DNA of 64,000 nt, from assembly GCF_904067045.1 (NCBI RefSeq), contig NZ_CAJFDC010000012.1:383501-447500 (forward strand), given 5' to 3'. This document shows, piece after piece, positions 54,276 through 61,913 of the stretch. How positions within the stretch are numbered: position 1 is the stretch's first letter; each line of letters starts with the position of its first letter. Made by a program: the position numbers and the translations under genes. The notes beneath the pieces were generated by a model. That model was not told the DNA's origin. It saw only the letters and a list, made by a program, of their open reading frames with translations, and did no database searches. The DNA comes from Pseudomonas sp. FEN. GTDB taxonomy: Bacteria; Pseudomonadota; Gammaproteobacteria; Pseudomonadales; Pseudomonadaceae.

Positions 54276-56068
54276 TGACCAACACGCCAGAACGCCGCCG
54301 TAAACGACGCCGCCCCTTCTCGATCTCGCGCTGGAGCGTGCAACGTAAATTGTTGCTGGCGTTCTGGCTGGTCAGCGTGGTGCCGACCATGATCGCCGCG
54401 GAGCTGGCAGCCACCACCCTGTCGGAGATTTTCGACAGCAACGTGCGCATCTGGCTGCAAGAGTCGACCAAGGTGGTCAAGGATGAAATCAGCGAGATCA
54501 AGCGTTCTAACGCCCGGGTCGCGCAATTGTTCCTGCTCTACACCCGTCCGCCCAGCTCACGCCGGGCCGCCAAGCATGACAAGTTGACCGCCGATATCGC
54601 CGATGCCATGGGCATCGACCTGGTCGCGCTGGTGCGCAGCCAGGATCACAAGGTGGTGTTCACCACCCAACCCGATGACATCGTCTCGCAGATCAGCACC
54701 GCGCCCAATGCCGTATTGCAGACCATCCAGATCTCGGGCGTGACCACCGGCGTGGTGGTCTCGACCTTCGACACCACCCAGGACGGCGTCGACTACCAGA
54801 TGATCATCGCGACCTACCTGGACAACGGCTTCCTCAACAGTGTCGCCGACGTGCATTCCCTGGACCTGCGCCTGTACCTGGCCAACCCCCAGGGGTTTTC
54901 CGAAATATTCTCCACCCAGCGCTTCGAGGATCGCCCCAGCAACATGCCTGAGAGCATCACCGAAACCCTGCGTGAAACCCGCCAACCCAGCGAAGTCTTC
55001 ACCAACCGCTACAGTGGCCTGTACTGGCCGATCTTCAACGATACCGGTGAGCTGCAGGGGGTAATCTTCAGTGGTCTGTTGCGGCATACCAGCCTGGTCG
55101 GCCTGGTCAACCAGAGCAACCTGTTCATCCTGATCTTCATGCTTGGCTCGGCGCTGTCGCTGAGTGCCGGCTGGCTGGTTTCGCGGCGCCTGACCCTGCC
55201 CTTGCGCGGCCTGGCCGATGGCGTCGGCGCGGTCATTTCCGGCGACTACAGCAAGCGCATCGCGGTGATCGGCAGCGATGAGCTGGCGGAGCTGAGCCAT
55301 ACCTTCAACCATATGACCGAACGCCTGGGTGAGCTGCATCACCTCGAAGCCCAGTTGCGCCGCCGTGACCGGCTGCACGCCCTGGGCGAAGTCGCCATGG
55401 GCCTGGCCCACGAAATCCGCAACCCGCTGGGCATCATCAAGACCGCCACCCAGTTGCTGCACCGTCGGGCCAACCTGCCGGACACCGATAAACGACATCT
55501 GGAATACGTGATCAGCGAAGTCTCGCGGATCAACGACCTGATCACCGAATTCCTCGATTTTGCCAAGCCCAGCGCACCGATTCGCGCGCTCTACCCGGCG
55601 CGGGAGCTGGCCGAGGAAGTCCTCGGGTTCTGCGCACCGGAACTGGCAACCCACAATATCGACGCGCAGATCGACGATCAGGCACCGGGCGCCACCCTGT
55701 ATGCCGACTCCCGGCAGTTGAAACAGGCCTGCCTGAACCTGATCCTCAATGCCATCGACGCCATGCCCAAGGGCGGGCGCCTGACCCTCGGCATCGCCAA
55801 GGACTCGCACTACACCATCATCAGTGTTTCCGACACGGGACAGGGCATCGAGCCGGACATGATCGAACGTATTTTCACGCCGTTCGTCACCACCAAGGCC
55901 TCGGGTACCGGCCTGGGCCTGGCGAAGGTTTATTCGATCATGGAGAACCATGACGGGCGGATCGAGTGCATCAGCGAAAAAGATGCCGGCGCGACCTTCA
56001 ACCTGTACATTCCGGCCCATGGCGGCAACCTGGACCACGAGGATGAGGAAGAAGAAGATGACGCATAA
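54275..56068 (+). CDS. NtrB-type membrane sensor histidine kinase
   Basis: A 597-residue sensor. A very basic N terminus (RRRKRRRPF), first membrane helix (LLLAFWLVSVVPTMIAAEL), an extracytoplasmic sensor of ~240 residues, second helix (LFILIFMLGSALSLSAGWLV), HAMP linker, and a kinase core with phospho-His in MGLAHEIRNPLGIIK. N box NLILNAIDAMPKGG, G1 DTGQGI and G2 GTGLGLAKVYSI are intact. The tail is strongly acidic (DHEDEEEEDDA). The sensed signal is unknown; operon position suggests a substrate or product of the upstream enzymes. It overlaps the regulator gene by 11 bases. Confidence 0.92.
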   Translation: MTNTPERRRKRRRPFSISRWSVQRKLLLAFWLVSVVPTMIAAELAATTLSEIFDSNVRIWLQESTKVVKDEISEIKRSNARVAQLFLLYTRPPSSRRAAKHDKLTADIADAMGIDLVALVRSQDHKVVFTTQPDDIVSQISTAPNAVLQTIQISGVTTGVVVSTFDTTQDGVDYQMIIATYLDNGFLNSVADVHSLDLRLYLANPQGFSEIFSTQRFEDRPSNMPESITETLRETRQPSEVFTNRYSGLYWPIFNDTGELQGVIFSGLLRHTSLVGLVNQSNLFILIFMLGSALSLSAGWLVSRRLTLPLRGLADGVGAVISGDYSKRIAVIGSDELAELSHTFNHMTERLGELHHLEAQLRRRDRLHALGEVAMGLAHEIRNPLGIIKTATQLLHRRANLPDTDKRHLEYVISEVSRINDLITEFLDFAKPSAPIRALYPARELAEEVLGFCAPELATHNIDAQIDDQAPGATLYADSRQLKQACLNLILNAIDAMPKGGRLTLGIAKDSHYTIISVSDTGQGIEPDMIERIFTPFVTTKASGTGLGLAKVYSIMENHDGRIECISEKDAGATFNLYIPAHGGNLDHEDEEEEDDA

Positions 56069-57455
56069 CGTCCTGGTGGTCGATGACGAGCCCAAGCTCT
56101 GCGACCTGCTGAGCTCGGCGCTGAGCCAGAACGATATCCAGGTCTTTACCGCCGGCAACGGCCTGGAAGCGCTGGTGGTGCTGGAACAGGAAGACATCGA
56201 CCTGGTCATCAGCGACTGGCGCATGCCGGGCATGGACGGGCCGCAGTTGCTGGCAGAGGTCAAGCTGCGCTTCCCGCAGCTGCCGGTCATCGTGATGACC
56301 GCCTACAGCACCGTGAAGAATGCCGTGCAATCAATGCGCAACGGCGCCTTCGACTATATCGCCAAGCCTTTCGACATCGACGAGCTGGACATCACCGTCA
56401 ACAAAGCCCTGCAGTTTCGCGACATCCTGCGGGACAACGCACGCATGCGCGCCGAACTCGAAGAGCACCAGCAGATCGACAGCCTGGTGGGCGACAGTCC
56501 GACCTTCCGCCGGGTCCTGCAAGCCGTGGACTCGGTGCGTGAGAGCAACGCCACCATCCTGCTGACCGGCGAGAGCGGTACCGGCAAGGAAATGGTCGCC
56601 CGGGCCATCCACAAACACGGCAACCGCGCCGACATGCCGTTTGTCGCGGTCAACTGCGCGGCGATTCCCGAAGGCTTGCTGGAAAGCGAGATGTTCGGCC
56701 ATCGCAAGGGGGCCTTTACCGGGGCCGTGTCGGACCGGGTCGGACGCTTCATGCAGGCCGACAAGGGCACCCTGTTTCTCGATGAAATCGGTGACATGCC
56801 GCTGGCGTTGCAGGCCAAGATCCTTCGTGCGCTGCAGGAGCGGATCATCGAACCGGTGGGCGATCCGCGCGAGCGCAAGGTCGACGTGCGGGTAATTGCC
56901 GCGACCAACAAGAACCTGCTGCAAGCCGTGGCCGACAAGGAGTTTCGCGAAGACCTGTATTACCGTCTGAACGTCTTCCCGATTCCCCTGCCCGCCCTGC
57001 GCGAGCGGGTCGAGGACATCGCCCCGCTGGCCCGGCATTTCGCCCACACCCTGGGCGCCACGGCCGGTAAACGTATCGATGGTTTCAGCCCGCAGGCCTT
57101 GCAAGCAATGCTCAACTACCCGTGGCCGGGCAACATCCGCGAACTGCAAAACTGTGTGGAGCGGGCGACCATCGTCGCGGCCGGCCACATGATCGAAGTG
57201 ACGGACTTGCCGGCTTATCTGTTCGAATCGACGCCGCCGCAGAGCAGCGTCGCGCCACTGCCCGGCGTGGCCCCCGGCTTACCGAAAGACCTCGATGCGG
57301 CCCTGGCGGACGTGGAGAAGGCCTATATCCTCGCGGCCCTGCAGGAAAGCAATGGCGTGCAGGCAGCGGCAGCGCAGTTGATCGGGATTTCCGAACGCAG
57401 CTTCTGGTATCGCCTGAAGAAGCTGGCGATCCACGTCGACAAGATCATCCGCTGA
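56058..57455 (+). CDS. NtrC-type sigma-54-dependent response regulator
   Basis: A 465-residue activator. Receiver phospho-acceptor Asp53 (VISDWRMPGMDG). AAA+ domain with Walker A GESGTGKE, an intact sigma-54 loop KGAFTGAV, Walker B GTLFLDEIGD and the sensor Arg in YPWPGNIREL. A C-terminal Fis-type helix-turn-helix (GVQAAAAQLIGISERSFWYR) follows. Its natural targets would be the TGTAGC palindromes and sigma-54 promoter at the head of this operon, making the operon self-activated; that is an inference from position. Confidence 0.93.
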   Translation: MTHNVLVVDDEPKLCDLLSSALSQNDIQVFTAGNGLEALVVLEQEDIDLVISDWRMPGMDGPQLLAEVKLRFPQLPVIVMTAYSTVKNAVQSMRNGAFDYIAKPFDIDELDITVNKALQFRDILRDNARMRAELEEHQQIDSLVGDSPTFRRVLQAVDSVRESNATILLTGESGTGKEMVARAIHKHGNRADMPFVAVNCAAIPEGLLESEMFGHRKGAFTGAVSDRVGRFMQADKGTLFLDEIGDMPLALQAKILRALQERIIEPVGDPRERKVDVRVIAATNKNLLQAVADKEFREDLYYRLNVFPIPLPALRERVEDIAPLARHFAHTLGATAGKRIDGFSPQALQAMLNYPWPGNIRELQNCVERATIVAAGHMIEVTDLPAYLFESTPPQSSVAPLPGVAPGLPKDLDAALADVEKAYILAALQESNGVQAAAAQLIGISERSFWYRLKKLAIHVDKIIR

Positions 57456-57489
57456 CCTCTGAACGGCGATGTGGAAAACACCGCTTAAC

Positions 57490-57575
57490 CTGTAGCCTGG
57501 CTTGCCAGCGAAGCTTTTAGCGGCCTCAAGGGCCCCTTCGCGAGCAATCGAGCGTCGACCGGCTGCTCCTACAGG
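57490..57575. repeat. Composite REP with unlike arms
   Basis: The left arm (CTGTAGCCTGGCTTGCCAGC) belongs to the CTTGCC class and the right arm (CGAGCGTCGACCGGCTGCTC) to the GTCGAC class seen at 4071. The core TTTTAGCGGCCTCAAGGGCC is shared with other REPs. This looks like recombination between two REP families. Confidence 0.75.
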
Positions 57576-57611
57576 ACGGAGGACGGAGTTGGCCGCAATG
57601 ACGCGCGCCCT

Positions 57612-58604
57612 TCAGAGCTGCGCCCAACGACTGACATCGCCCTGATGCAGACGCAGGTACGGCAGCACCGCCGCCAGTAACGGCGCCTTGAATGCCTCCT
57701 GGAACCGATGGGCCAGCCCTGGAATCAGCACCAGTTGACTGCCCTGGATATGCGCCGCCAAGTGCACCCCGTGCATCACCGGCAACAACGGATCGGCCGT
57801 GCCATGGACCACCAGGGTCGGCACCCGCAGTTGATTGAGCAACGGCACGCGGCTCGGCTCGGCGAGAATCGCCATGATCTGACGCTTCACCCCCTCGGGG
57901 TTGAAAGCCCGGTCATAGGCGACCGCCGCCTGCTGCAACAGCTTGCGCCGGTCATCACGGACCGTGGGGCTGCCGAGGGCGGCCAACAGGTCCGCCTGCT
58001 GCTCGATCGCCACCTCGCGGTTCGGCGCGCCACGCCGGGACAGCAACTGCACCAGCGCGGCACTCGGCGCCGGCAGACCCTCGGCACTGGAACTGGTCAT
58101 GACCAGGGTCAGGCTCTCGATCCGCTGCGGTGCCATCGCGGCCAGGTGCTGGGCGATCATCCCGCCCATACTGGCGCCAAGCACATGGAACTGCTGGATC
58201 TGCAACGCATCCATCAGGCCCAGGGCATCGCCGGCCATATCGGTCAGGGTGTAAGGCGCCGCCACCGGCAGGCCGAGCTTGTAGCGCAGCACTTCGAAGG
58301 TCAGATTGGCGCTGGCCGGGGGCTGACGCCAGGTGGACAGGCCGACATCGCGATTGTCATAGCGAATCACCCGGAAACCCTGCTGGCAGAGCGCGACCAC
58401 CACTTCGTCGGGCCAGTGGATCAACTGCCCCCCCAGGCCCATGACCAGCAGCAAGGCTGGATCCGAGGCCCGCCCGATACTCTGGTAGGCCAGGCTGACG
58501 CTATCCAGATCGACCCGCTCGGTCGGAACATTGACATCACATCTTGAAGCCGCAAAAGACGGCAGGCCGAACAGCAGTGCGGCCAGGAAAATTACTAAAC
58601 GCAT
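57612..58604 (-). CDS. Exported alpha/beta hydrolase
   Basis: A 330-residue hydrolase with a signal peptide ([16 protein letters not shown]), so probably periplasmic or secreted. Ser145 lies in the nucleophile elbow [12 protein letters not shown]. An Asp is in [10 protein letters not shown] and the His in [21 protein letters not shown] is typical of the epoxide-hydrolase/TAP-like branch. The start at 58604 gives the signal peptide at the N terminus; the longer frame to 58787 would bury it. Convergent with the upstream regulator operon, divergent from metR. Substrate unknown. Confidence 0.85.
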   Translation of the reverse strand: MRLVIFLAALLFGLPSFAASRCDVNVPTERVDLDSVSLAYQSIGRASDPALLLVMGLGGQLIHWPDEVVVALCQQGFRVIRYDNRDVGLSTWRQPPASANLTFEVLRYKLGLPVAAPYTLTDMAGDALGLMDALQIQQFHVLGASMGGMIAQHLAAMAPQRIESLTLVMTSSSAEGLPAPSAALVQLLSRRGAPNREVAIEQQADLLAALGSPTVRDDRRKLLQQAAVAYDRAFNPEGVKRQIMAILAEPSRVPLLNQLRVPTLVVHGTADPLLPVMHGVHLAAHIQGSQLVLIPGLAHRFQEAFKAPLLAAVLPYLRLHQGDVSRWAQL

Positions 58605-58933
58605 GAAAACACCGAAACGCAGAACCCCATTGAGGCGCGAGTTTGATGTTATTTGTTCAATGGCGCTGCCACAGTTCAGTGACAGTTTGATGAAGATTGC
58701 CAAGCGCTGCCTGCGTAGACGAATTCCCAGGCCGACATGGACATTGTGGGGGCTTGCTGACGATGGCAATTGTCCAGGCGAGCACAATGTCGACTATTGG
58801 ATCGCGTCGCCCGCAAGCTGGCGCCTACGGGTTCGCGTCAAGCAAGCGATAGCACTCTTGTCGACAGCCAGGGCAACATGAGACAAACTCATCCCCCAAC
58901 CGCCATTCACAAAATTTACTCATGGAGCCCCAG
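58605..58933. other. 329-bp intergenic region between the hydrolase and metR
   Basis: No gene is supported. It holds the divergent promoters and a single REP-like half (GCCCGCAAGCTGGCGCCTAC, about 58809). The 60 bases before metR are AT-richer. Confidence 0.5.
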
Positions 58934-59851
58934 GTGCTGGAAATCCGTCACTTGAAAACCCTTCACGCCCTGCGTGAGGCCGACAGCCTGGTGGAAGCCG
59001 CCGAGCGCCTGCACCTGACCCAGTCGGCCCTGTCCCACCAGTTCAAGGAACTGGAAGAGCGCATGGGCCTGCCACTGTTCGCGCGCAAGACCAAGCCGGT
59101 GCGCTTTACCAGCGCCGGACTGCGCCTGCTGCAACTGGCGGACGCCACCCTGCCGCTGCTGCGCGCGGCGGAGCGGGATATCGCGCGCCTGGCCGGCGGC
59201 ACCGCCGGGCGCCTGCACATGGCGATCGAATGCCACAGTTGCTTCCAGTGGCTGATGCCAACCATCGACCAGTTCCGCGATGCCTGGCCGGAAGTCGAGT
59301 TGGACCTGGCCTCGGGATTTTCCTTTGCCCCGCTGCCGGCCCTGGCGCGTGGCGACCTGGACCTGGTGGTGACCTCCGACCCGGTGGAACTGGCGGGCAT
59401 CACCTACGTGCCACTATTCACCTACGAAGCCATGCTGGCGGTAGCCAATCAACATGTGCTGGCCAACAAGCCCTACATCGTGCCCGAGGACCTGCTCAAG
59501 GAAACCCTGATCACCTACCCGGTGGAGCGCGACCGACTGGATATCTTCACCCGCTTCCTGGAGCCTGCGGACATCGAGCCGGCGCAAGTGCGAACTTCCG
59601 AGCTGACGGTGATGATGATGCAACTGGTAGCCAGCGGACGCGGTGTCTGCGGCATGCCGCACTGGGCGCTGCACGAATACAGCGCGCGTGGTTACGTCAA
59701 GGCCAAGCGGCTGGGGGAGAAAGGCCTGTTCGCCACGCTGTATGCGGCGATCCGCACCGACATGCTGGATGCGCCATACATGCGCGATTTCCTGCTGACG
59801 GCCAAGGACACCTCGTTCTCGACGCTTGACGGGGTCAGCGCGGTGCGCTGA
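58934..59851 (+). CDS. metR: LysR-type methionine-biosynthesis regulator MetR
   Basis: A 305-residue LysR regulator. The N-terminal winged helix reads LHLTQSALSHQFKELEERMG. The effector domain begins HMAIECHSCFQWLMP, a signature of MetR, which senses homocysteine and activates metE, metH and related genes. I place the start at GTG 58934 (MLEIRHLKTL) because it matches E. coli MetR (MIEVKHLKTL) and GGAG lies six bases upstream. The ATG at 58922 would put that ribosome site inside the coding region. P. aeruginosa metR also lies near glpM. No metE is visible here. Confidence 0.92.
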   Translation: MLEIRHLKTLHALREADSLVEAAERLHLTQSALSHQFKELEERMGLPLFARKTKPVRFTSAGLRLLQLADATLPLLRAAERDIARLAGGTAGRLHMAIECHSCFQWLMPTIDQFRDAWPEVELDLASGFSFAPLPALARGDLDLVVTSDPVELAGITYVPLFTYEAMLAVANQHVLANKPYIVPEDLLKETLITYPVERDRLDIFTRFLEPADIEPAQVRTSELTVMMMQLVASGRGVCGMPHWALHEYSARGYVKAKRLGEKGLFATLYAAIRTDMLDAPYMRDFLLTAKDTSFSTLDGVSAVR

Positions 59852-59942
59852 AGCCTCCTGGCATCGGCACACCGGCGCCAACGCCACGGCGCAGCATGCG
59901 GTTCAAGCAGCAGACACGACAGCAGTCCCTGGTCGAAGGACC

Positions 59943-60359
59943 TCAGACGGCGGTCACCAGAGAGGCTCGATGGAACGGCAGGATCAGATCCCGTGTCAAT
60001 GGCGCGAGCAACAGGCCGCCATCGCCTGCGGGATCGATCCACACCACCTCTTCGATCTCGGCGGCGGGCGCCAGCGCCGCGCCACTGTTCACCCGGAACA
60101 GCTCGGCCAGCACTTCGTGACCCGGCTCGTTAGCCGCCGGGGCCGCGAACTGGCCAAGGTAGGTCGCAGCAGCCGTGTCGATGAGCAAGCCCAACTCCTC
60201 TTCGAGCTCACGGGCCAGGGCATGCACCGGCTGCTCGCCGGCTTCGATCTTGCCGCCCGGCTGCATGAAGGCCCGGGTGCCGCGTTTGCGTACCAACAGG
60301 GTACGGCCGTCGGGGCCGATCAACAGGGCGGCGGCGATGCGGATGGTTTTGGCAGTCAT
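59943..60359 (-). CDS. Nudix hydrolase
   Basis: A 138-residue pyrophosphohydrolase. The Nudix box is complete (GKIEAGE, then RELEEELGL), matching G-x5-E-x7-REuxEExGu. KRGTRAFMQPGGK precedes it. The family removes nucleoside diphosphates linked to other groups, such as damaged nucleotides or ADP-ribose; specificity is not evident. The start at 60359 gives MTAKTIRIAAALLIG. It begins four bases after the stop of the response-regulator gene, so the two are probably co-transcribed. Confidence 0.92.
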   Translation of the reverse strand: MTAKTIRIAAALLIGPDGRTLLVRKRGTRAFMQPGGKIEAGEQPVHALARELEEELGLLIDTAAATYLGQFAAPAANEPGHEVLAELFRVNSGAALAPAAEIEEVVWIDPAGDGGLLLAPLTRDLILPFHRASLVTAV

Positions 60360-60363
60360 GGTG

Positions 60364-61719
60364 TTATTCGGTCCGTTCCAGCAACGCCTGTACTTCCTCC
60401 GGAATCTTGACGAACACACTGTACCTGGCGCCCTCCATGGATTCGAAGGCAATCAGCTTCTCCACCAGAGCCGCGCTGAGCAGCTTGCCAGCGTTGAGCA
60501 GCAGCATGCCGTTATCGGCATTGAGGTTGCGCGCCAGGATCATGCCCGCCGCCAATTCGCGGGTGCCCAGGACCTTGACCGACGGGTCGCCCAGGGTCAC
60601 ATCGTTCAGGTACTCGGAGCAGACCTTGACGAAGTCCTCGACCAATCCCGGATCGTAGAGCTTGCCAGCGTACTTGCGAATGAATATCAGGGCCTCGTCG
60701 CTGTTCATCTGCCGCTCGAGAATCAGGCCGCGCTGCAACTCGATGAAGTCCACCGCCAGTTTCAGCACCCGCGACCCCAGGGGGATCGCCTCGCCCCTGA
60801 GATGATCGGGAAACCCGCTGCCATCCCAGCGCTCCTGATGATGCAGGATCAGCCGGGCCGCATCCTGCATCGGCTCCAGCGTCATCAACAGCGACTCGCT
60901 CTGCTTCGGATAACCTCGGTAACGTTCGCGATCGGTGTGGTGCAACAGGTCGGCCGGCGCGCCCATCATGCTGTCGGTCCAGCTCATCTTGCCGATGTTG
61001 TGCAGGGCCGCGGCCATGGCCATGTCGCGACTGACCGCTTCATTCATGACATGGGTCTTGCAGTAGACCTTGACCAGATCGATGATCGCCCGGTTGGTCT
61101 GTTTGTCTTTTGGCAGGCGCCACTCGACCATCCGCGAAAACACCTCGGCCGTGACCGCGTAGCTACGCTTGAGCTCCTCGTAGGCCAGGTCGAGCATGTC
61201 GGCGGTCTGCTGGACCTCGCTGGTACGCGCGACCACGCGCTTTTCCAGGGTGGCGTTGAGCGACTGCAACTGCCGGTTCTGCTCCCGGACCAACACCTGC
61301 AGACGCTGGCGCTCACGTTCCGAATGCTGGAAGGCCAGCGCTTGGGTGATGGTCAACAGCAGCTCTTCATCGTTCCAGGGTTTGCTGATGTAGCGGTAGA
61401 TCCGCCCTTCGTTGATCGCCTTGATGATCATGTCCATGTCGGCATAACCGGTCAGCAGGATCCGCAGGCAGGCCGGATACAGCTCATGAATACGCGCCAG
61501 CAGGCTGGCGCCGTCCATGTTCGGCATGCGCGCATCGCTGATCACCAGGTCGATGGGCTGCTGCTCCATGATTTCCAGGGCTCGGGCGCCACTGTCGGCC
61601 AGGAACAGTTCGTAACCCTGGCTACGCAGCAAACGACGCAAGCTATTGAGGATCGACTCTTCATCGTCGACCAGCAGGACACGGGGTTTGATCACGACAT
61701 CAACTGTGGATTCATCCAT
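60364..61719 (-). CDS. Response regulator with degenerate HD-GYP-type output domain
   Basis: A 451-residue cytoplasmic protein. An N-terminal receiver has phospho-acceptor Asp62 (VISDARMPNMDG) and RYISKPWND. A coiled-coil linker (QRLQVLVREQNRQLQSL) leads to an HD-type domain: ALHNIGKM (240-244 region) where active HD-GYP enzymes have HDIGK, and HHQERWDGSGFPDHLRG where they have GYP. The metal-binding Asp is therefore Asn241, so cyclic-di-GMP hydrolysis is doubtful. The ATG at 61719 has GAGGTG upstream; the ATG at 61731 overlaps that site. Divergent from a GGDEF-EAL gene and coupled to a Nudix gene. Confidence 0.88.
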   Translation of the reverse strand: MDESTVDVVIKPRVLLVDDEESILNSLRRLLRSQGYELFLADSGARALEIMEQQPIDLVISDARMPNMDGASLLARIHELYPACLRILLTGYADMDMIIKAINEGRIYRYISKPWNDEELLLTITQALAFQHSERERQRLQVLVREQNRQLQSLNATLEKRVVARTSEVQQTADMLDLAYEELKRSYAVTAEVFSRMVEWRLPKDKQTNRAIIDLVKVYCKTHVMNEAVSRDMAMAAALHNIGKMSWTDSMMGAPADLLHHTDRERYRGYPKQSESLLMTLEPMQDAARLILHHQERWDGSGFPDHLRGEAIPLGSRVLKLAVDFIELQRGLILERQMNSDEALIFIRKYAGKLYDPGLVEDFVKVCSEYLNDVTLGDPSVKVLGTRELAAGMILARNLNADNGMLLLNAGKLLSAALVEKLIAFESMEGARYSVFVKIPEEVQALLERTE

Positions 61720-61913
61720 GGAGCACCTCATGTCTGCGTGGGGCTTTGATCCAGGGACCTGTGAATGGCCCGACGGTCCCTGTCTTTTTCGCTAAGGGTA
61801 GATGTTCGACCATCAATTGGCATCATCTTTATCGGCAAATCAGTACAAGCCGATCTATGCTGCAAGCAATCTAGCGCGCAATGGCAGCGTGGTTATCAGG
61901 AAGGGAGCTCCAC

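Noticed and set aside
54557-56290. A 577-residue minus-strand frame opposite the NtrB-type kinase
   Set aside because: Shadow frame; the plus strand has intact H, N and G boxes.
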